DNA of 17,416 bases from JBJHBY01 sp050485745 (GCA_050485745.1 JBJHBY010000047.1:1-17416); one strand, 5' to 3'. Counted from the first letter of the stretch, positions 1-11,084 are shown. Made by a program: numbers and translations. The notes: generated from the sequence alone by a model not told the origin.

Positions 1-1
1 G

Positions 2-958
2 AGCTATGGGCGCCGTTGGGACCGGAACGAGGTCCGTGCACGGGATCCGGTGACGCGTGCACTGCTGGAGCAGTTCGGCCAGCGCGACCGGCTGCGCTTC
101 GATGACAAACTGGAATCCCTGTTTGCCAGCTATGCCCTGCCGTGGCTGCCACTGACGGTGTACGCCAGTCGCACCGACGCCATTCGTCCACCGAAGCTCG
201 ATCAGGTTTTTTCCCGCGGCGCATCCCCGAGCAATGTGTGCCTGCCGATCGTGTTTCCGCCGCAGTACCCTGCGCTGCCGCCCCCGCAGGGTAACAGCGG
301 AATTTGCGCTGAGCTTTATCAGCCCGAGCGTGCCCGCACGCGTGAGGTGGGGGTACAGATGGAAGTGTTCGGCCTGCTCTGGCCTGACGATTCAATGCGC
401 CTGCGTGCGAACGGTTTCGCCAACGATGTGTCGCGGGTGCTCGAATCCCTGCGCACGGACCCGGCGCACCCGACTCTGCAGCCGGGGGAGGAGCACTATC
501 GCGGTTATGAAGTGGAGCTCAGCTATGGCGCACGGCAATGGCAGATGGAATTCAGCTACAGCGAGACCGATGCCCGCGAGCAGGGTTTCTGGGTGGAGGG
601 CACGACCCTGCACGGGGGCGAACGCCCACTGCTCAGCGTACCAGGCCCGCTCTATGCTCTCAGCCTGCGCTGGTTCGGTGCCGCGGATTGGGACCTGGGC
701 TGGCGCGTCACCCATCGCCGCGCCTGGACCGGGCTGGTTTTCGAGGGCTCGCAGGAGGTGCCTCAGCGCCAGGGGAACAGCACCGAGCACCAGCTCAGCG
801 CCAGCTGGCGCCCATTCAGGCTCACCACACTGCGCCTGACAGTGGATAACGTCACCAACAGCGAGTACCGCCTGCCCGGCGGGTTTCAGGGCAGTCTCGG
901 CAACCTCAATACGGGCCGCAACATCAAGCTTGGCTGGACCCAGCAATTCAACTTCTGA
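2..958 (+). CDS. TonB-dependent outer-membrane receptor, probable heme receptor (3' part only)
   Basis: The frame is open from the window edge (codons begin at base 2) to a TGA at 956-958, so about 318 C-terminal residues are visible and the signal peptide, plug and first half of the barrel lie outside. The visible part alternates short amphipathic strands with loops. It ends with the classic outer-membrane barrel terminus, a DNVTNSEYRLPGG-type segment and a final ...QQFNF with C-terminal Phe. The segment around 'IRPPKLDQVF' and 'QPERARTREVGV' resembles the FRAP and NP-L-PE regions of heme and siderophore receptors. Heme as ligand is inferred from the adjacent hmu operon, not read from the sequence. 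The gene converges on hmuV and overlaps it by 11 bases, so it has its own promoter, upstream of the window. Two Cys codons (239-241, 305-307) bracket a Pro-rich loop. Confidence 0.85.
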   Translation, partial: SYGRRWDRNEVRARDPVTRALLEQFGQRDRLRFDDKLESLFASYALPWLPLTVYASRTDAIRPPKLDQVFSRGASPSNVCLPIVFPPQYPALPPPQGNSGICAELYQPERARTREVGVQMEVFGLLWPDDSMRLRANGFANDVSRVLESLRTDPAHPTLQPGEEHYRGYEVELSYGARQWQMEFSYSETDAREQGFWVEGTTLHGGERPLLSVPGPLYALSLRWFGAADWDLGWRVTHRRAWTGLVFEGSQEVPQRQGNSTEHQLSASWRPFRLTTLRLTVDNVTNSEYRLPGGFQGSLGNLNTGRNIKLGWTQQFNF

Positions 959-1790
959 ATGCCGGGGTGGCGCCCGCCGCTGCCGGAGTGTCTTCCTGTG
1001 TTGACCCCGGCAGGCCTTCCAGGGTGATCGTCACGCGGCCGGAGCAGGGGTCGCGATGGCGGCGACAGTCGACGTCGAACACGGCCGCGAGAACATCGTC
1101 GCGGCAGACCGAATCCACCGGGCCCTGGCGGTGGATGCGCCCCTCCCGCAGCAACACCCAGCGATCCGCGAACTGTGCCGCCAGGTTGATGTCATGCAGC
1201 ACAGCGATGACGATGCCGCCGGCTCGAGCCGCGGCCTGGATGTGCTGCAGGGCCAGCAACTGCTGGCGCAGATCCATGGCACTGGTGGGCTCGTCCAGCA
1301 GCAGCGCGGCCGCCGGACCAAGGCGGTGGGCCGCTTGCCATTGCAGCAGGCAGCGGGCCAGCTGTACGCGCTGCCTTTCGCCACCGGACAGCGTCGGGTA
1401 CTGGCGCGTGGCCAGCGACCCCAATTCCAGTGCGGCGAGCTGCTGCGTGAGCCATTCGCAATGCCTGCCGCGGTACTCGGGAAAGGGCTCCAGGCCCATC
1501 GCCGCGACCTCGGCCACGCTGAACGGGAAGGCCAGCGCCGTATGCTGGGTGAGCAGTGCGCGCTGCCGGGCGAGGCGGGCCACGCCGAGTGCCTGCAGGG
1601 GTTGATCGTGCAGGCTGCACTGTCCCTGGCTGGGGGTGTCGAGCCCGGCAAGCAGGTTGAGCAGGCTCGACTTGCCGGCGCCGTTGGGCCCGAGAATGGC
1701 GGTGAAACTGCCCGCGGGAAAGTCCACGTCGATATCGGCGAGCAATGTCCGTCCCTGCCGCTGCAGGGTCAGCGCGCGCGCATTCAGCAT
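948..1790 (-). CDS. hmuV: Heme ABC transporter ATP-binding protein HmuV
   Basis: This is a cytoplasmic ATPase subunit that energises heme import through the HmuU permease. It has 280 residues, slightly longer than usual for HmuV because of a Pro/Ala-rich tail after about residue 250. Visible motifs are Walker A GPNGAGKS (34-41), Q-loop Gln82, signature LSGGE (134-138), Walker B ALLLDE ending D166-E167, and the switch His199 in 'LHD'. The ATG at 1790 has an AAGGA about 10 bases upstream. It is the last gene of the hemP-hmuSTUV operon, 43 bases after hmuU; that gap holds a small CACTGAC repeat array. Its 3' end runs 11 bases into the end of the convergent receptor gene, so no separate terminator fits between them. 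The family (FecE/BtuD/HmuV type) is certain; heme specificity rests on operon context. Confidence 0.93.
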   Translation of the reverse strand: MLNARALTLQRQGRTLLADIDVDFPAGSFTAILGPNGAGKSSLLNLLAGLDTPSQGQCSLHDQPLQALGVARLARQRALLTQHTALAFPFSVAEVAAMGLEPFPEYRGRHCEWLTQQLAALELGSLATRQYPTLSGGERQRVQLARCLLQWQAAHRLGPAAALLLDEPTSAMDLRQQLLALQHIQAAARAGGIVIAVLHDINLAAQFADRWVLLREGRIHRQGPVDSVCRDDVLAAVFDVDCRRHRDPCSGRVTITLEGLPGSTQEDTPAAAGATPAFRS

Positions 1791-1792
1791 GA

Positions 1793-1839
1793 TCAGTGAG
1801 TCCTTGTCAGTGCGTTTTGTCAGTGGACTGGCGTCAGTG
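1793..1839 (-). repeat. Four CACTGA(C) direct repeats at the hmuU-hmuV junction
   Basis: On the minus strand the heptamer CACTGAC, or CACTGAT in the last copy, recurs four times. The plus-strand TCAGTG cores start at 1793, 1807, 1820 and 1834, a period of 14, 13 and 14 bases. The first copy includes the last codon (CAC) and stop (TGA) of hmuU. The third copy is followed directly by the AAGGA ribosome-binding site of hmuV. It may be a small tandem duplication; I know of no defined function. Confidence 0.7.
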
Positions 1840-2829
1840 GTTTCTGCCGAGGCGGCTCAGAAGCCAGAGAAAATAGGGTGCGCCGAGCAGGCTGGTGAGG
1901 ATGCCCACCGGCAGTTCTGCGGGCATGACCAGTGTGCGCGCGAGGCTGTCGGCCGCAAGCAGCAGGCTGGCGCCGGCCAGCGCCGAGGCGGGCAACAGGG
2001 CGCGATGCGCCGCCCCCAGGGCCAGACGCATCAAGTGCGGCACCATCAGGCCGATGAAGCCGATCATGCCGGCCATGGCCACGCAGGCGCCGACCGCCAG
2101 TGCGCAGGCCACGAGGATACGGCGCTCCAGGCGCGTGGCGTCGACCCCGAGACTGCGCGCCTCCGCCTCGCCCAGCTGCAACAGGTCGAGCTGACGCGCG
2201 CTGCGTCCGATCAGCCACACAGCGGGCAGGGCGACGCTGGCGCAGACAGCCACCTGCGGCCACAGGGCATGGCCCAGATTGCCCATCTGCCACAGGGACA
2301 GGCTGCGCAGCTGTTGATCATTGGCGAGATAGCTCATCAGGCTGGTACCGGCCATGGCCAATGCGTTGATGGCGATGCCGGCGAGCAGCAGGCCAAGCAC
2401 ACCGGCCTGGCTGCGACGCGCCAGTGCCAGCAGCAGGGTGCTGGCGGCGATGGCGCCACTGAAGGCGGCGATGCTGTTGCCATACAGGCCCAGCCAACTG
2501 GTGCGGGGCCCCACCAGCACGATGGCAATGCCCACGGCCAGGGCCGCTCCCCCGGCGATGCCGATCAGGCTGGGGTCGGCCATGGGGTTGCGGAACAGCC
2601 CCTGCATGGCGGCGCCGCTGATCGCCAGGGTGGCGCCGACCACCAGTGCCAGCAGCAGTCTTGGCAGGCGAATGGAAAAGAACACCTGGCGTTCCAGTTC
2701 ATCGTGCATCAGGCCCTGCAGGGACAGCTTGACACCGCCGCTGAGGGTGGCCAGCAGCAGGCAGCCGGCGAGCAACAGGCCGAGCAGCAGCCAGCGCTGG
2801 TGGTTGCTGCGAAACAGTGCGGTAGTCAA
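1834..2829 (-). CDS. hmuU: Heme ABC transporter permease HmuU (FecCD family)
   Basis: This inner-membrane permease forms the translocation channel for heme with HmuV. It has 331 residues, the usual FecCD length. There is a hydrophobic first segment at about residues 13-29, then 'RLPRLLLALVVGATLAISG' and 'QGLFRNPMADPSLIGI', hallmarks of FecCD permeases, and later 'GMIGFIGLMVPHLMR', the cytoplasmic coupling region that contacts the ATPase. Eight to ten membrane segments are visible as Leu/Ala/Val-rich blocks. Its ATG overlaps the hmuT stop codon by four bases (2826-2829), indicating translational coupling. It could in principle serve a siderophore or cobalamin, but the flanking hmuS, hmuT and hemP argue for heme. 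Confidence 0.93.
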   Translation of the reverse strand: MTTALFRSNHQRWLLLGLLLAGCLLLATLSGGVKLSLQGLMHDELERQVFFSIRLPRLLLALVVGATLAISGAAMQGLFRNPMADPSLIGIAGGAALAVGIAIVLVGPRTSWLGLYGNSIAAFSGAIAASTLLLALARRSQAGVLGLLLAGIAINALAMAGTSLMSYLANDQQLRSLSLWQMGNLGHALWPQVAVCASVALPAVWLIGRSARQLDLLQLGEAEARSLGVDATRLERRILVACALAVGACVAMAGMIGFIGLMVPHLMRLALGAAHRALLPASALAGASLLLAADSLARTLVMPAELPVGILTSLLGAPYFLWLLSRLGRNH

Positions 2830-3653
2830 GGCGACAGCTCCTGCAGGCGTGATTGCAGTTCCAGCGCGGCCTGTAGCGCACGTGGGCCGAAGCCGAGCAG
2901 CTTCTGGGCATCCATGACCAACAGCTGGCCGGAGCGTGCCGCCGGCGTCAGGCGCATGCCGGGCAGCGCCCAGAGACCACGCTCACCGCCCAACTGGGCC
3001 AGGCCGAGGTCGGTGACAAGAATCAGTTCCGGTGCCATGCGCACCAAGGCCTCCGGGTTGAGTGTCTTGTACCCGCGAAAGCCGGCGGCGTTGGCGCCAC
3101 CGGCCAACTCGATCATGGCGTGGGCCGAGGTGTCGTACCCGGCGGCCAGGGCAGGCCCGGCATGGGACAGCAGGAACAGCACGCGCGGTGGTCGCGGCGG
3201 ATGGCCGGTCGCCAGTGCGGCGGCCTGCCGGTCGATCTCAGCCAGCAGGGTTTCAGCGTCGGCCTCCCGCTGCAGCAGGACGCCGAGCTGCCGGATCTTC
3301 CCGCGCAATGCCTCGACGCTGGGTTCGACGCTGAGTGGGTGCAGCGGGATGCCGCTGGCGCGCAGCTGCACCAGCACCGAGGGCGGGCCTGCGTGCTCAC
3401 TGTAGAGGATGCGGTCCGGGCGCAGGCTCTGTACGCCCTCGGTGGCCAGGGCGCGTAAATAGCCGAGCTGCGGCAATCGTGTGGCTTCCAAGGGGTAGTC
3501 GGAGGTGACATCCACGCCGACCAGGCGCTCACCCGCCCCCAGTGCGTAGACGATCTCGGTAACGTCACCCCCCAGGCTGATGAGCCGCTCCGCGAGCACC
3601 GGTGTCGCCGCCAATAACCAAAGGAGAGCGGCGGATACTGCGCGGCACATCAT
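2826..3653 (-). CDS. hmuT: Periplasmic heme-binding protein HmuT
   Basis: This is a periplasmic substrate-binding protein that would deliver heme to HmuUV. Its 275 residues begin with a Sec signal peptide (MMCR, hydrophobic core, cleavage after ATPVLA at about residue 21). The mature protein follows the cluster A/class III binding-protein pattern: 'RLISLGGDVTEIVYALG', then 'LPQLGYLRAL', whose Tyr65 aligns with the conserved heme-ligand Tyr of HmuT/ShuT. 'SEHAGPP' and 'GGANAAGFRGYKTLNPEAL' follow, and 'DAQKLLGFGPRALQAA' lies near the end. Two consecutive ATGs (3653 and 3650) overlap the hmuS TGA, so the exact start is ambiguous by one codon. Overlaps of four bases with hmuS and with hmuU place it in the middle of a tightly coupled operon. 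Confidence 0.93.
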   Translation of the reverse strand: MMCRAVSAALLWLLAATPVLAERLISLGGDVTEIVYALGAGERLVGVDVTSDYPLEATRLPQLGYLRALATEGVQSLRPDRILYSEHAGPPSVLVQLRASGIPLHPLSVEPSVEALRGKIRQLGVLLQREADAETLLAEIDRQAAALATGHPPRPPRVLFLLSHAGPALAAGYDTSAHAMIELAGGANAAGFRGYKTLNPEALVRMAPELILVTDLGLAQLGGERGLWALPGMRLTPAARSGQLLVMDAQKLLGFGPRALQAALELQSRLQELSP

Positions 3654-4744
3654 GCCGATTCCAGCCGGGAGACGATGTCGCGCCAGGCGGGCAGCTCCGC
3701 AAACCCGGGCTTGCGCTTGCCGAACAGGCTGAGGATCAGTTCGCCGCTTCGGTCAAACACCTCCACGGCGGTGACGTCTCCGTCCACCGTAGGTTTGCGA
3801 GTGACCCAGGTGCTGGCCAACTGCTGCGTGTCCAGGTGCAGGTTGAAACGGGGGTCGAGCACGTTGTACCAGTGTTCGCGTTGTACCAGACGGGATACGT
3901 GTCCGCTGTGGATCTGCAGGCAGCCCGGGTTGCCTACGAAGACCATGATCTCGCAGCGGGTGTCACGGGCCATCTCCAGCGCCCGCGTGGCGGCATGGCC
4001 CGGCAGTTCGCGCGCGAGATCATCACTGACCAGGCGCAGGGCCTGCAGGCGATCCGCACCAAATCGTTTCAGCAGGGGTACGAAGTCGTGGGTGTCGCGT
4101 AGTTGTCGCCACGCCTGCTCCAGCCCAGCGGCATCCAATTCGGCATCGGGACGTGGCTGCACGGGCGTGGGCGCCTCGTCAAACATGGTGGTTGGCGTCT
4201 GGTCCACGGCCGTGAAGGTGTCGACAAGCCGGGCGTAGGCCGCGCTGTCGGATGCCCCGGTGAGATAGACCTTGTGCAGGGCCAGGCCCGTGGCATCGAA
4301 AAACTGCAGGCTCAAGCGGTCGCCATGTGCGCTGGGTTCGGCCACGGCCAGGCAGTGTCGCCAGTGCCACATAAACAGGCGCAGATCGATATCCTCATTC
4401 AGGGCCAGACCGGTTTCCCGGTTGTGCATCTGCGGGCTGCCCATCTGGAAAAAACTCAGGTTGTCGTAACGGCCGTGGCGTTCATGCACCACCGCCTCGT
4501 TGCGGGTCAGGGCCATGACTTCACCGAGCCGGTGCAGGCAGCGCAGCAGGGTGCGGGGTTCGGGGTGCAGGCGAATCACGCCGCTGCCCAGGCGGGTTTC
4601 CAGCAGGGCGAGTTCGCTCACACCCAGGCGCTGCGCCGCATTGCGGGTGCGCAGGCCGGGCTCCTGTTGCAACAGTTTCTGGTGGCGTTCCCGCAGCGAG
4701 TCTTTTTGGCCTGCGGCGGTGGATGTCCGGGAAGAGGGGTTCAT
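3650..4744 (-). CDS. hmuS: Cytoplasmic heme-binding/heme-degrading protein HmuS (HemS/ChuS family)
   Basis: HemS-family proteins receive imported heme in the cytoplasm and carry, chaperone or oxidatively open it. The protein has 364 residues from the chosen ATG, close to the roughly 345-350 of the family. It has two related halves: 'HRLGEVMALTRNEAVVHERHG' with 'FDATGLALHKVYL' in the first, and 'MVFVGNPGCLQIHSG', 'WYNVLDPRFNLHL' and 'FDRSGELILSLFGKRKPG' in the second. His219 ('DTHDF') sits where the proximal heme ligand of HemS is expected, by my alignment from memory. I chose 4744 rather than the in-frame ATG at 4819 because AAGGGAG lies eight bases upstream and family homology begins after it. 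Its stop overlaps the hmuT start. A 164-base gap separates it from hemP. Confidence 0.92.
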   Translation of the reverse strand: MNPSSRTSTAAGQKDSLRERHQKLLQQEPGLRTRNAAQRLGVSELALLETRLGSGVIRLHPEPRTLLRCLHRLGEVMALTRNEAVVHERHGRYDNLSFFQMGSPQMHNRETGLALNEDIDLRLFMWHWRHCLAVAEPSAHGDRLSLQFFDATGLALHKVYLTGASDSAAYARLVDTFTAVDQTPTTMFDEAPTPVQPRPDAELDAAGLEQAWRQLRDTHDFVPLLKRFGADRLQALRLVSDDLARELPGHAATRALEMARDTRCEIMVFVGNPGCLQIHSGHVSRLVQREHWYNVLDPRFNLHLDTQQLASTWVTRKPTVDGDVTAVEVFDRSGELILSLFGKRKPGFAELPAWRDIVSRLESA

Positions 4745-4908
4745 GGTCGGGGCTCCCTTGTGGGTGGGGGGCGACCAGGCTGGCTTGAATGGGTCGTCGT
4801 TTCGCTCAGCCATGGCCACACCTGGAATCGGGCGGCGGAAAGGCTGGCTGGCGCGTCGTCGGGGTGGGGCCCCGGGCGGTGGCTGGCGGTCCGCGGGTTG
4901 TCAGTGCT

Positions 4909-5094
4909 TCATTTGTTCAGGATGAGTTTTCCGCTGCGGGTCACGCGCAACACATAATCCTCGTTGGCGTGCTCAATAGTCAGGTACCCCCGCGGGCCGA
5001 GCAGCTCCGCGCTGGAAACCTTTTCCCGGCCCGGGCCAGCCCGGATGATGAGGACGCTGCGTTGTACCTGGGGTGGGATGGCGGGCCGGGACAC
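4909..5094 (-). CDS. hemP: Small HemP/HmuP-family protein, first gene of the heme operon
   Basis: This 61-residue protein has the HemP fold signature in its second half: 'SSAELLGPRGYLTIEH', then 'YVLRVTRSGKLILNK' at the C-terminus. The family is almost always found beside heme-uptake genes. In several proteobacteria (HmuP of Bradyrhizobium, HemP of Burkholderia) it acts as an activator of the heme receptor gene. I choose a GTG start at 5094: GGAG lies eight bases upstream, and the Fur-overlapped promoter ends just before it. An earlier start would put the promoter inside the gene. The N-terminal 25 residues are Pro/Arg rich and poorly conserved. The receptor gene 4 kb away, on its own transcript, would be the obvious target if this HemP is an activator. 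Confidence 0.88.
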   Translation of the reverse strand: MSRPAIPPQVQRSVLIIRAGPGREKVSSAELLGPRGYLTIEHANEDYVLRVTRSGKLILNK

Positions 5095-5115
5095 GTAGGA
5101 GACTCCATTATTTTG

Positions 5116-5134
5116 GTTAATGATAATTATTCGC
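5116..5134 (-). promoter_or_regulatory. Fur box controlling the heme operon
   Basis: By hand count the 19 bases match the Escherichia coli Fur consensus (GATAATGATAATCATTATC) at 15 positions, with an uninterrupted core TTAATGATAAT. It is an AT-rich island in GC-rich DNA and covers the -10 element of the promoter just upstream of hemP. Fur-Fe(II) bound here would block RNA polymerase, so the operon should be expressed when iron is scarce. Confidence 0.9.
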
Positions 5135-5153
5135 ACTTGATTGGCATTGTCAA
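5126..5153 (-). promoter_or_regulatory. Sigma70 promoter of hemP-hmuSTUV
   Basis: On the minus strand a perfect -35 TTGACA (5148-5153) is followed after 16 bases by AATAAT (5126-5131), five of six matches to the -10 consensus. Transcription would begin near 5119, leaving a leader of roughly 25 bases to the GTG of hemP. It is the strongest promoter visible in the window, and its -10 lies inside the Fur box. Confidence 0.85.
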
Positions 5154-5231
5154 CACTCTCCGTGAAAAAGCATGGCGCGCGGCGCAGGTCACTGGCGAAG
5201 TGGACGACTCGCCCCCCGGAGCAGGCTTGTG

Positions 5232-5237
5232 TACACT
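5232..5237 (+). promoter_or_regulatory. Possible extended -10 (TGTGTACACT) of the AEC transporter gene
   Basis: TACACT preceded by TG-T lies about 50 bases before the TTG start. No -35 is recognisable at the right distance. The same TACACTG string precedes two other plus-strand genes in this window (6224 and 12134), which makes a real -10 role more plausible. Confidence 0.35.
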
Positions 5238-5287
5238 GGCTGGCCCCCGTCCGGGGGATCATCACCACTGGTTTCAGGAGCCGGATC

Positions 5288-6190
5288 TTGGGCGCACTGT
5301 GGCTCGTTGTCGTCTGTCTGGGTGCGGGCATGCTGACCGCGCGGTTGCGCCACCCCGAGGGCCTGGCCCACGGCCTGAACTGGTGGGTGCTGAACATTGC
5401 CCTGCCGGCGCTGGTGCTGGTCAAGGTGGTGCAGCTGGAATGGTCGCCCATGGTGCTGTTCCCGGCTTTGGCGCTGTGGCTGGTGTTCCTGGGCAGCTGC
5501 ATGCTGATGACGGCCCTGGGCCGCTGGTACGGCTGGAGCCGTGGCCAGACCGGCGCCCTGATGCTCACCGCCGGCCTGGGCAATACCTCCTTCGTTGGCT
5601 TCCCCCTGATCGAGAGCCTGCGTGGCAGCGCCGCCCTGGGGCCGGCGGTGATCGCCGATCAGTTGGGTTCCTTTCTGGTGCTCTCCACCGGTGGCCTGAT
5701 CGTCGCGGCCCTGTATTCCGGGCAGCGGCCGCAGGCATCGGCCCTGGCCCTGCGCATCCTGCGTTTCCCGGCCTTTATTGCGTTGCTCCTGGCCCTTGCC
5801 CTGCAGCCTCTGGGGCCATTGCCGGAGATGATGGACGAGGTGCTGTTGCGCCTCGGGCAGACGCTGACCCCCCTGGCCCTGTTTTCGGTGGGCCTGCAAC
5901 TGCGCCTGCGCGCACCGCGCACCGATGCCGCGGCCATGGTCTGGGGCCTGGGCTGGAAGCTGGTGGCGGCACCGCTGCTGGTGCTGGGCCTGGCGCTCGG
6001 CCTGGGCCTCAACGGCGAGATGATCGACATCACCGTACTGCAGGCAGGCATGGCGCCAATGGTCAGCGCCGGCATACTCGCCCAGCAGCACGGCCTCGCC
6101 CCGGCCCTGGCCAGCCGCATGGTGGGCATCGGTGTCCTGCTGTCGCTGCTGACGGTGCCACTGTTGAATCAGTTGCTGCTGTTGCGCTGA
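5288..6190 (+). CDS. AEC-family (auxin efflux carrier-like) transporter
   Basis: This is an inner-membrane carrier of about ten transmembrane segments and 300 residues, the normal AEC size. Landmarks are 'LNWWVLNIALPALVLVKV' near residue 32, 'LTAGLGNTSFVGFPLI' at about residue 100 (the conserved Asn/Thr/Ser/Pro core of the family), and 'LQAGMAPMVSAGILAQQHG' in the second half. Bacterial AEC proteins export or import small organic acids; the substrate cannot be read here. I choose a TTG start at 5288 because CAGGAG lies seven bases before it, and the first membrane helix starts at once. The frame also opens at an ATG at 5141, but that would overlap the heme-operon promoter and add a basic, non-conserved extension. 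It is divergent from hemP and 74 bases ahead of the next transporter. Confidence 0.88.
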   Translation: MGALWLVVVCLGAGMLTARLRHPEGLAHGLNWWVLNIALPALVLVKVVQLEWSPMVLFPALALWLVFLGSCMLMTALGRWYGWSRGQTGALMLTAGLGNTSFVGFPLIESLRGSAALGPAVIADQLGSFLVLSTGGLIVAALYSGQRPQASALALRILRFPAFIALLLALALQPLGPLPEMMDEVLLRLGQTLTPLALFSVGLQLRLRAPRTDAAAMVWGLGWKLVAAPLLVLGLALGLGLNGEMIDITVLQAGMAPMVSAGILAQQHGLAPALASRMVGIGVLLSLLTVPLLNQLLLLR

Positions 6191-6223
6191 GCCTGCTCAG
6201 TGCCGGTGTTTTTGGCCGTGCAT

Positions 6224-6229
6224 TACACT
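6224..6229 (+). promoter_or_regulatory. Possible -10 (TACACT) of the SLC13-type permease gene
   Basis: TACACT followed by G lies 35 bases before the ATG at 6265, in the short gap after the AEC gene. No good -35 is visible. If used, the leader would be about 27 bases and lack a well-spaced Shine-Dalgarno. Confidence 0.3.
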
Positions 6230-6264
6230 GACAGCTGCCGCATTCACCGCAAGACCCTGGGGCC

Positions 6265-8078
6265 ATGACGCCATCATTGCTGCTGACCCTGCTGATCCTC
6301 GCCACCACCCTCGGCCTGTTCCTGAGCAACCGGCTGCGCCTGGACGTGATCGCCTTGCTGGCATTGCTGGCGCTGTTCCTGGGTGGGGTGATCGATGTGC
6401 GCGAGGCGCTGGCCGGCTTCTCGGAGCCGCTGGTATTGATGATCGCGGCATTGTTCGTGGTCGGCGCGGCGCTGTTCCGTACCGGCGTGGCGGATGCCAT
6501 TGGTCGGCGCGTGGAGCGGCTGGCGGGGGCGGCGCCGGCGCGGCTGGTGGTGGTGATTATGCTGGTCACCGCTCTGCTTTCGGCCTTCCTGAGTTCGACC
6601 GGCACGGTGGCGGTGATGCTGCCGGTGGTGCTGTCCATTGCCCGCAGCCGCGGCATCAGCCCCTCGCAGCTGCTGATACCCCTGGCCTTCGGGGCGTTGC
6701 TCGGGGGCATGCTCACCCTGATCGGTACGCCCCCCAATATTGTGGTCAGCCAGCAGTTGGCCCAGGCCGGGCTGGAGCCCTTCGGCTTCTTCGCCTTTAC
6801 CCCTGTGGGCCTGGTATTGCTGGCGGCGGGGGTGGGCTTCATGGCCCTGTTCGGTGGTCGCTGGGTGCCGCAGCGGGTCGATGCGGCGCTGCAGCGGGCA
6901 AATGGCTCGGCCGGGCCGGGCTGGCGCGAATTGTTCTCGGAGTACGGGCTGGTCGAGCACCTGTCCCTGCTGCGCGTGCCAGTGGGCAGTGCCATAGCCT
7001 CACAGAGCATCACCAGCACGGCGCTGCGCAGTGGCCACGGGGTCACCGTCCTGGCGATGACCAGCCCCACTCCCGCGGGGCCCCACACCCGCAAGGCGGG
7101 GCCGGGCAGTATCATCCGGGCGGGGGATGAACTGTACGTTACCGGTGCGCCGCACTGCGTTGCCGAGGTGCTGACGCACTACGGCCTGCAGAAGCTGGAG
7201 AGCCCGCGGGAGCTGCCACAACCCATCAGCCTGGTGGATGCGGTGATTCCACCGCGCTCGGATTTTGCCGGTAAAACCCTGCGCGAACTGCGCCTGCACA
7301 GCGGCGTGGGGGTGACGGTTCTGGCACACCGACCCGCCGCGGGGGAGAGTGCGCCGCCGGACCTCGACCAGCCACTGCGGGTTGGCGATGTCCTGCTCAT
7401 GACCGGGGGTGCGAAGTCACTGCATCAGCTGGCCGCGGAGCGCAGTAATCTGGTGTTCCTCGGGCCGTTGCCGGAGCTGCCGGCAGCGGCGGTGGCGCGG
7501 GCCCCTCTGGCGCTGCTGATCATGTTCGGCATGCTGGTGGCGATGACCGCGGGCTGGGTGCCGGATGTCATTGCGGTGCTGGCGGCGGCGGTAGCTATGG
7601 TACTGGCTGGCTGCCTGAGCATGGAGCAGGCCTATCGCAGCATTAACTGGGAGAGCGTGGTGCTGATCGCCGCGATCCTGCCCATGGCCACCGCCCTGGA
7701 CAAGACCGGCGGCCTGGCACTGGCGGTGGAGGGGCTGCTCGGCGTGTCGGAGCAACTGGGGCCACTGGCGCTGATGGCTGCGCTGTTCGTGCTGACCTCG
7801 GTACTCAGCCAGCTGGTCTCGAACACGGCCACCGCGGTGCTGGTCGCGCCCGTCGCCTTGCAGGCGGCGCAGGCCTCGGGCCTGAACCCCGAGCCCCTGC
7901 TGATGACCGTGGCGATTGCCGCCTCGGCGGCCTTCATCACGCCGGTGGCGTCCCCGGTGAACACGCTGGTGCTCAACCCGGGGGGGTATCGTTTTGGCGA
8001 TTTTTCCCGTGTCGGCGTGCCGATGGCACTGTTGTGCCTGGCGATCACCCTGCTGGTGGTGCCCCGGGTGTTCCCACT

Positions 8079-8082
<4 letters not shown>
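6265..8082 (+). CDS. SLC13/DASS-type permease with two internal TrkA-C domains
   Basis: This 605-residue inner-membrane protein has two membrane halves separated by a soluble middle. The first half (residues 1 to about 200) carries 'FLSSTGTVAVMLPV' (about 108-121) and 'LIGTPPNIVVS' (152-162). The second half (about 415-605) carries the matching 'LVSNTATAVLVAPVA' and 'ITPVASPVNTLVLNPGGY'. These paired SNT/GTPPN-type motifs bind Na+ and anion in SLC13/CitMHS/ArsB transporters. The middle (about 225-395) contains two RCK-C (TrkA-C) domains, each ending in a G-D-L-T-G strand ('AGDELYVTGAP' and 'VGDVLLMTGGA'). Such 600-residue proteins are usually annotated as SLC13 permeases for dicarboxylate or sulfate; the substrate is unknown here. 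It follows the AEC gene in the same direction, and its TAG overlaps the gcvP TAA on the other strand. Confidence 0.9.
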
Positions 8083-11024
<2,942 letters not shown>

Positions 11025-11084
11025 GGATGGGGTCCGTGCTGAAGTGTGCGTGCGGGGGCTGGCCGGGGTCGCCGTGCGCGGTTC

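Noticed and set aside
1636..3405. Long plus-strand frame across hmuV, hmuU and hmuT
   Set aside because: It crosses three well-supported minus-strand genes; composition (Gln/Gly/Ala/His repeats) is that of an antisense shadow.
4745..4908. A further small gene between hmuS and hemP
   Set aside because: No frame with a ribosome-binding site and plausible composition; the ATG at 4819 only extends hmuS. The gap holds a GC-rich GGGGCCCC palindrome and nothing else I can support.
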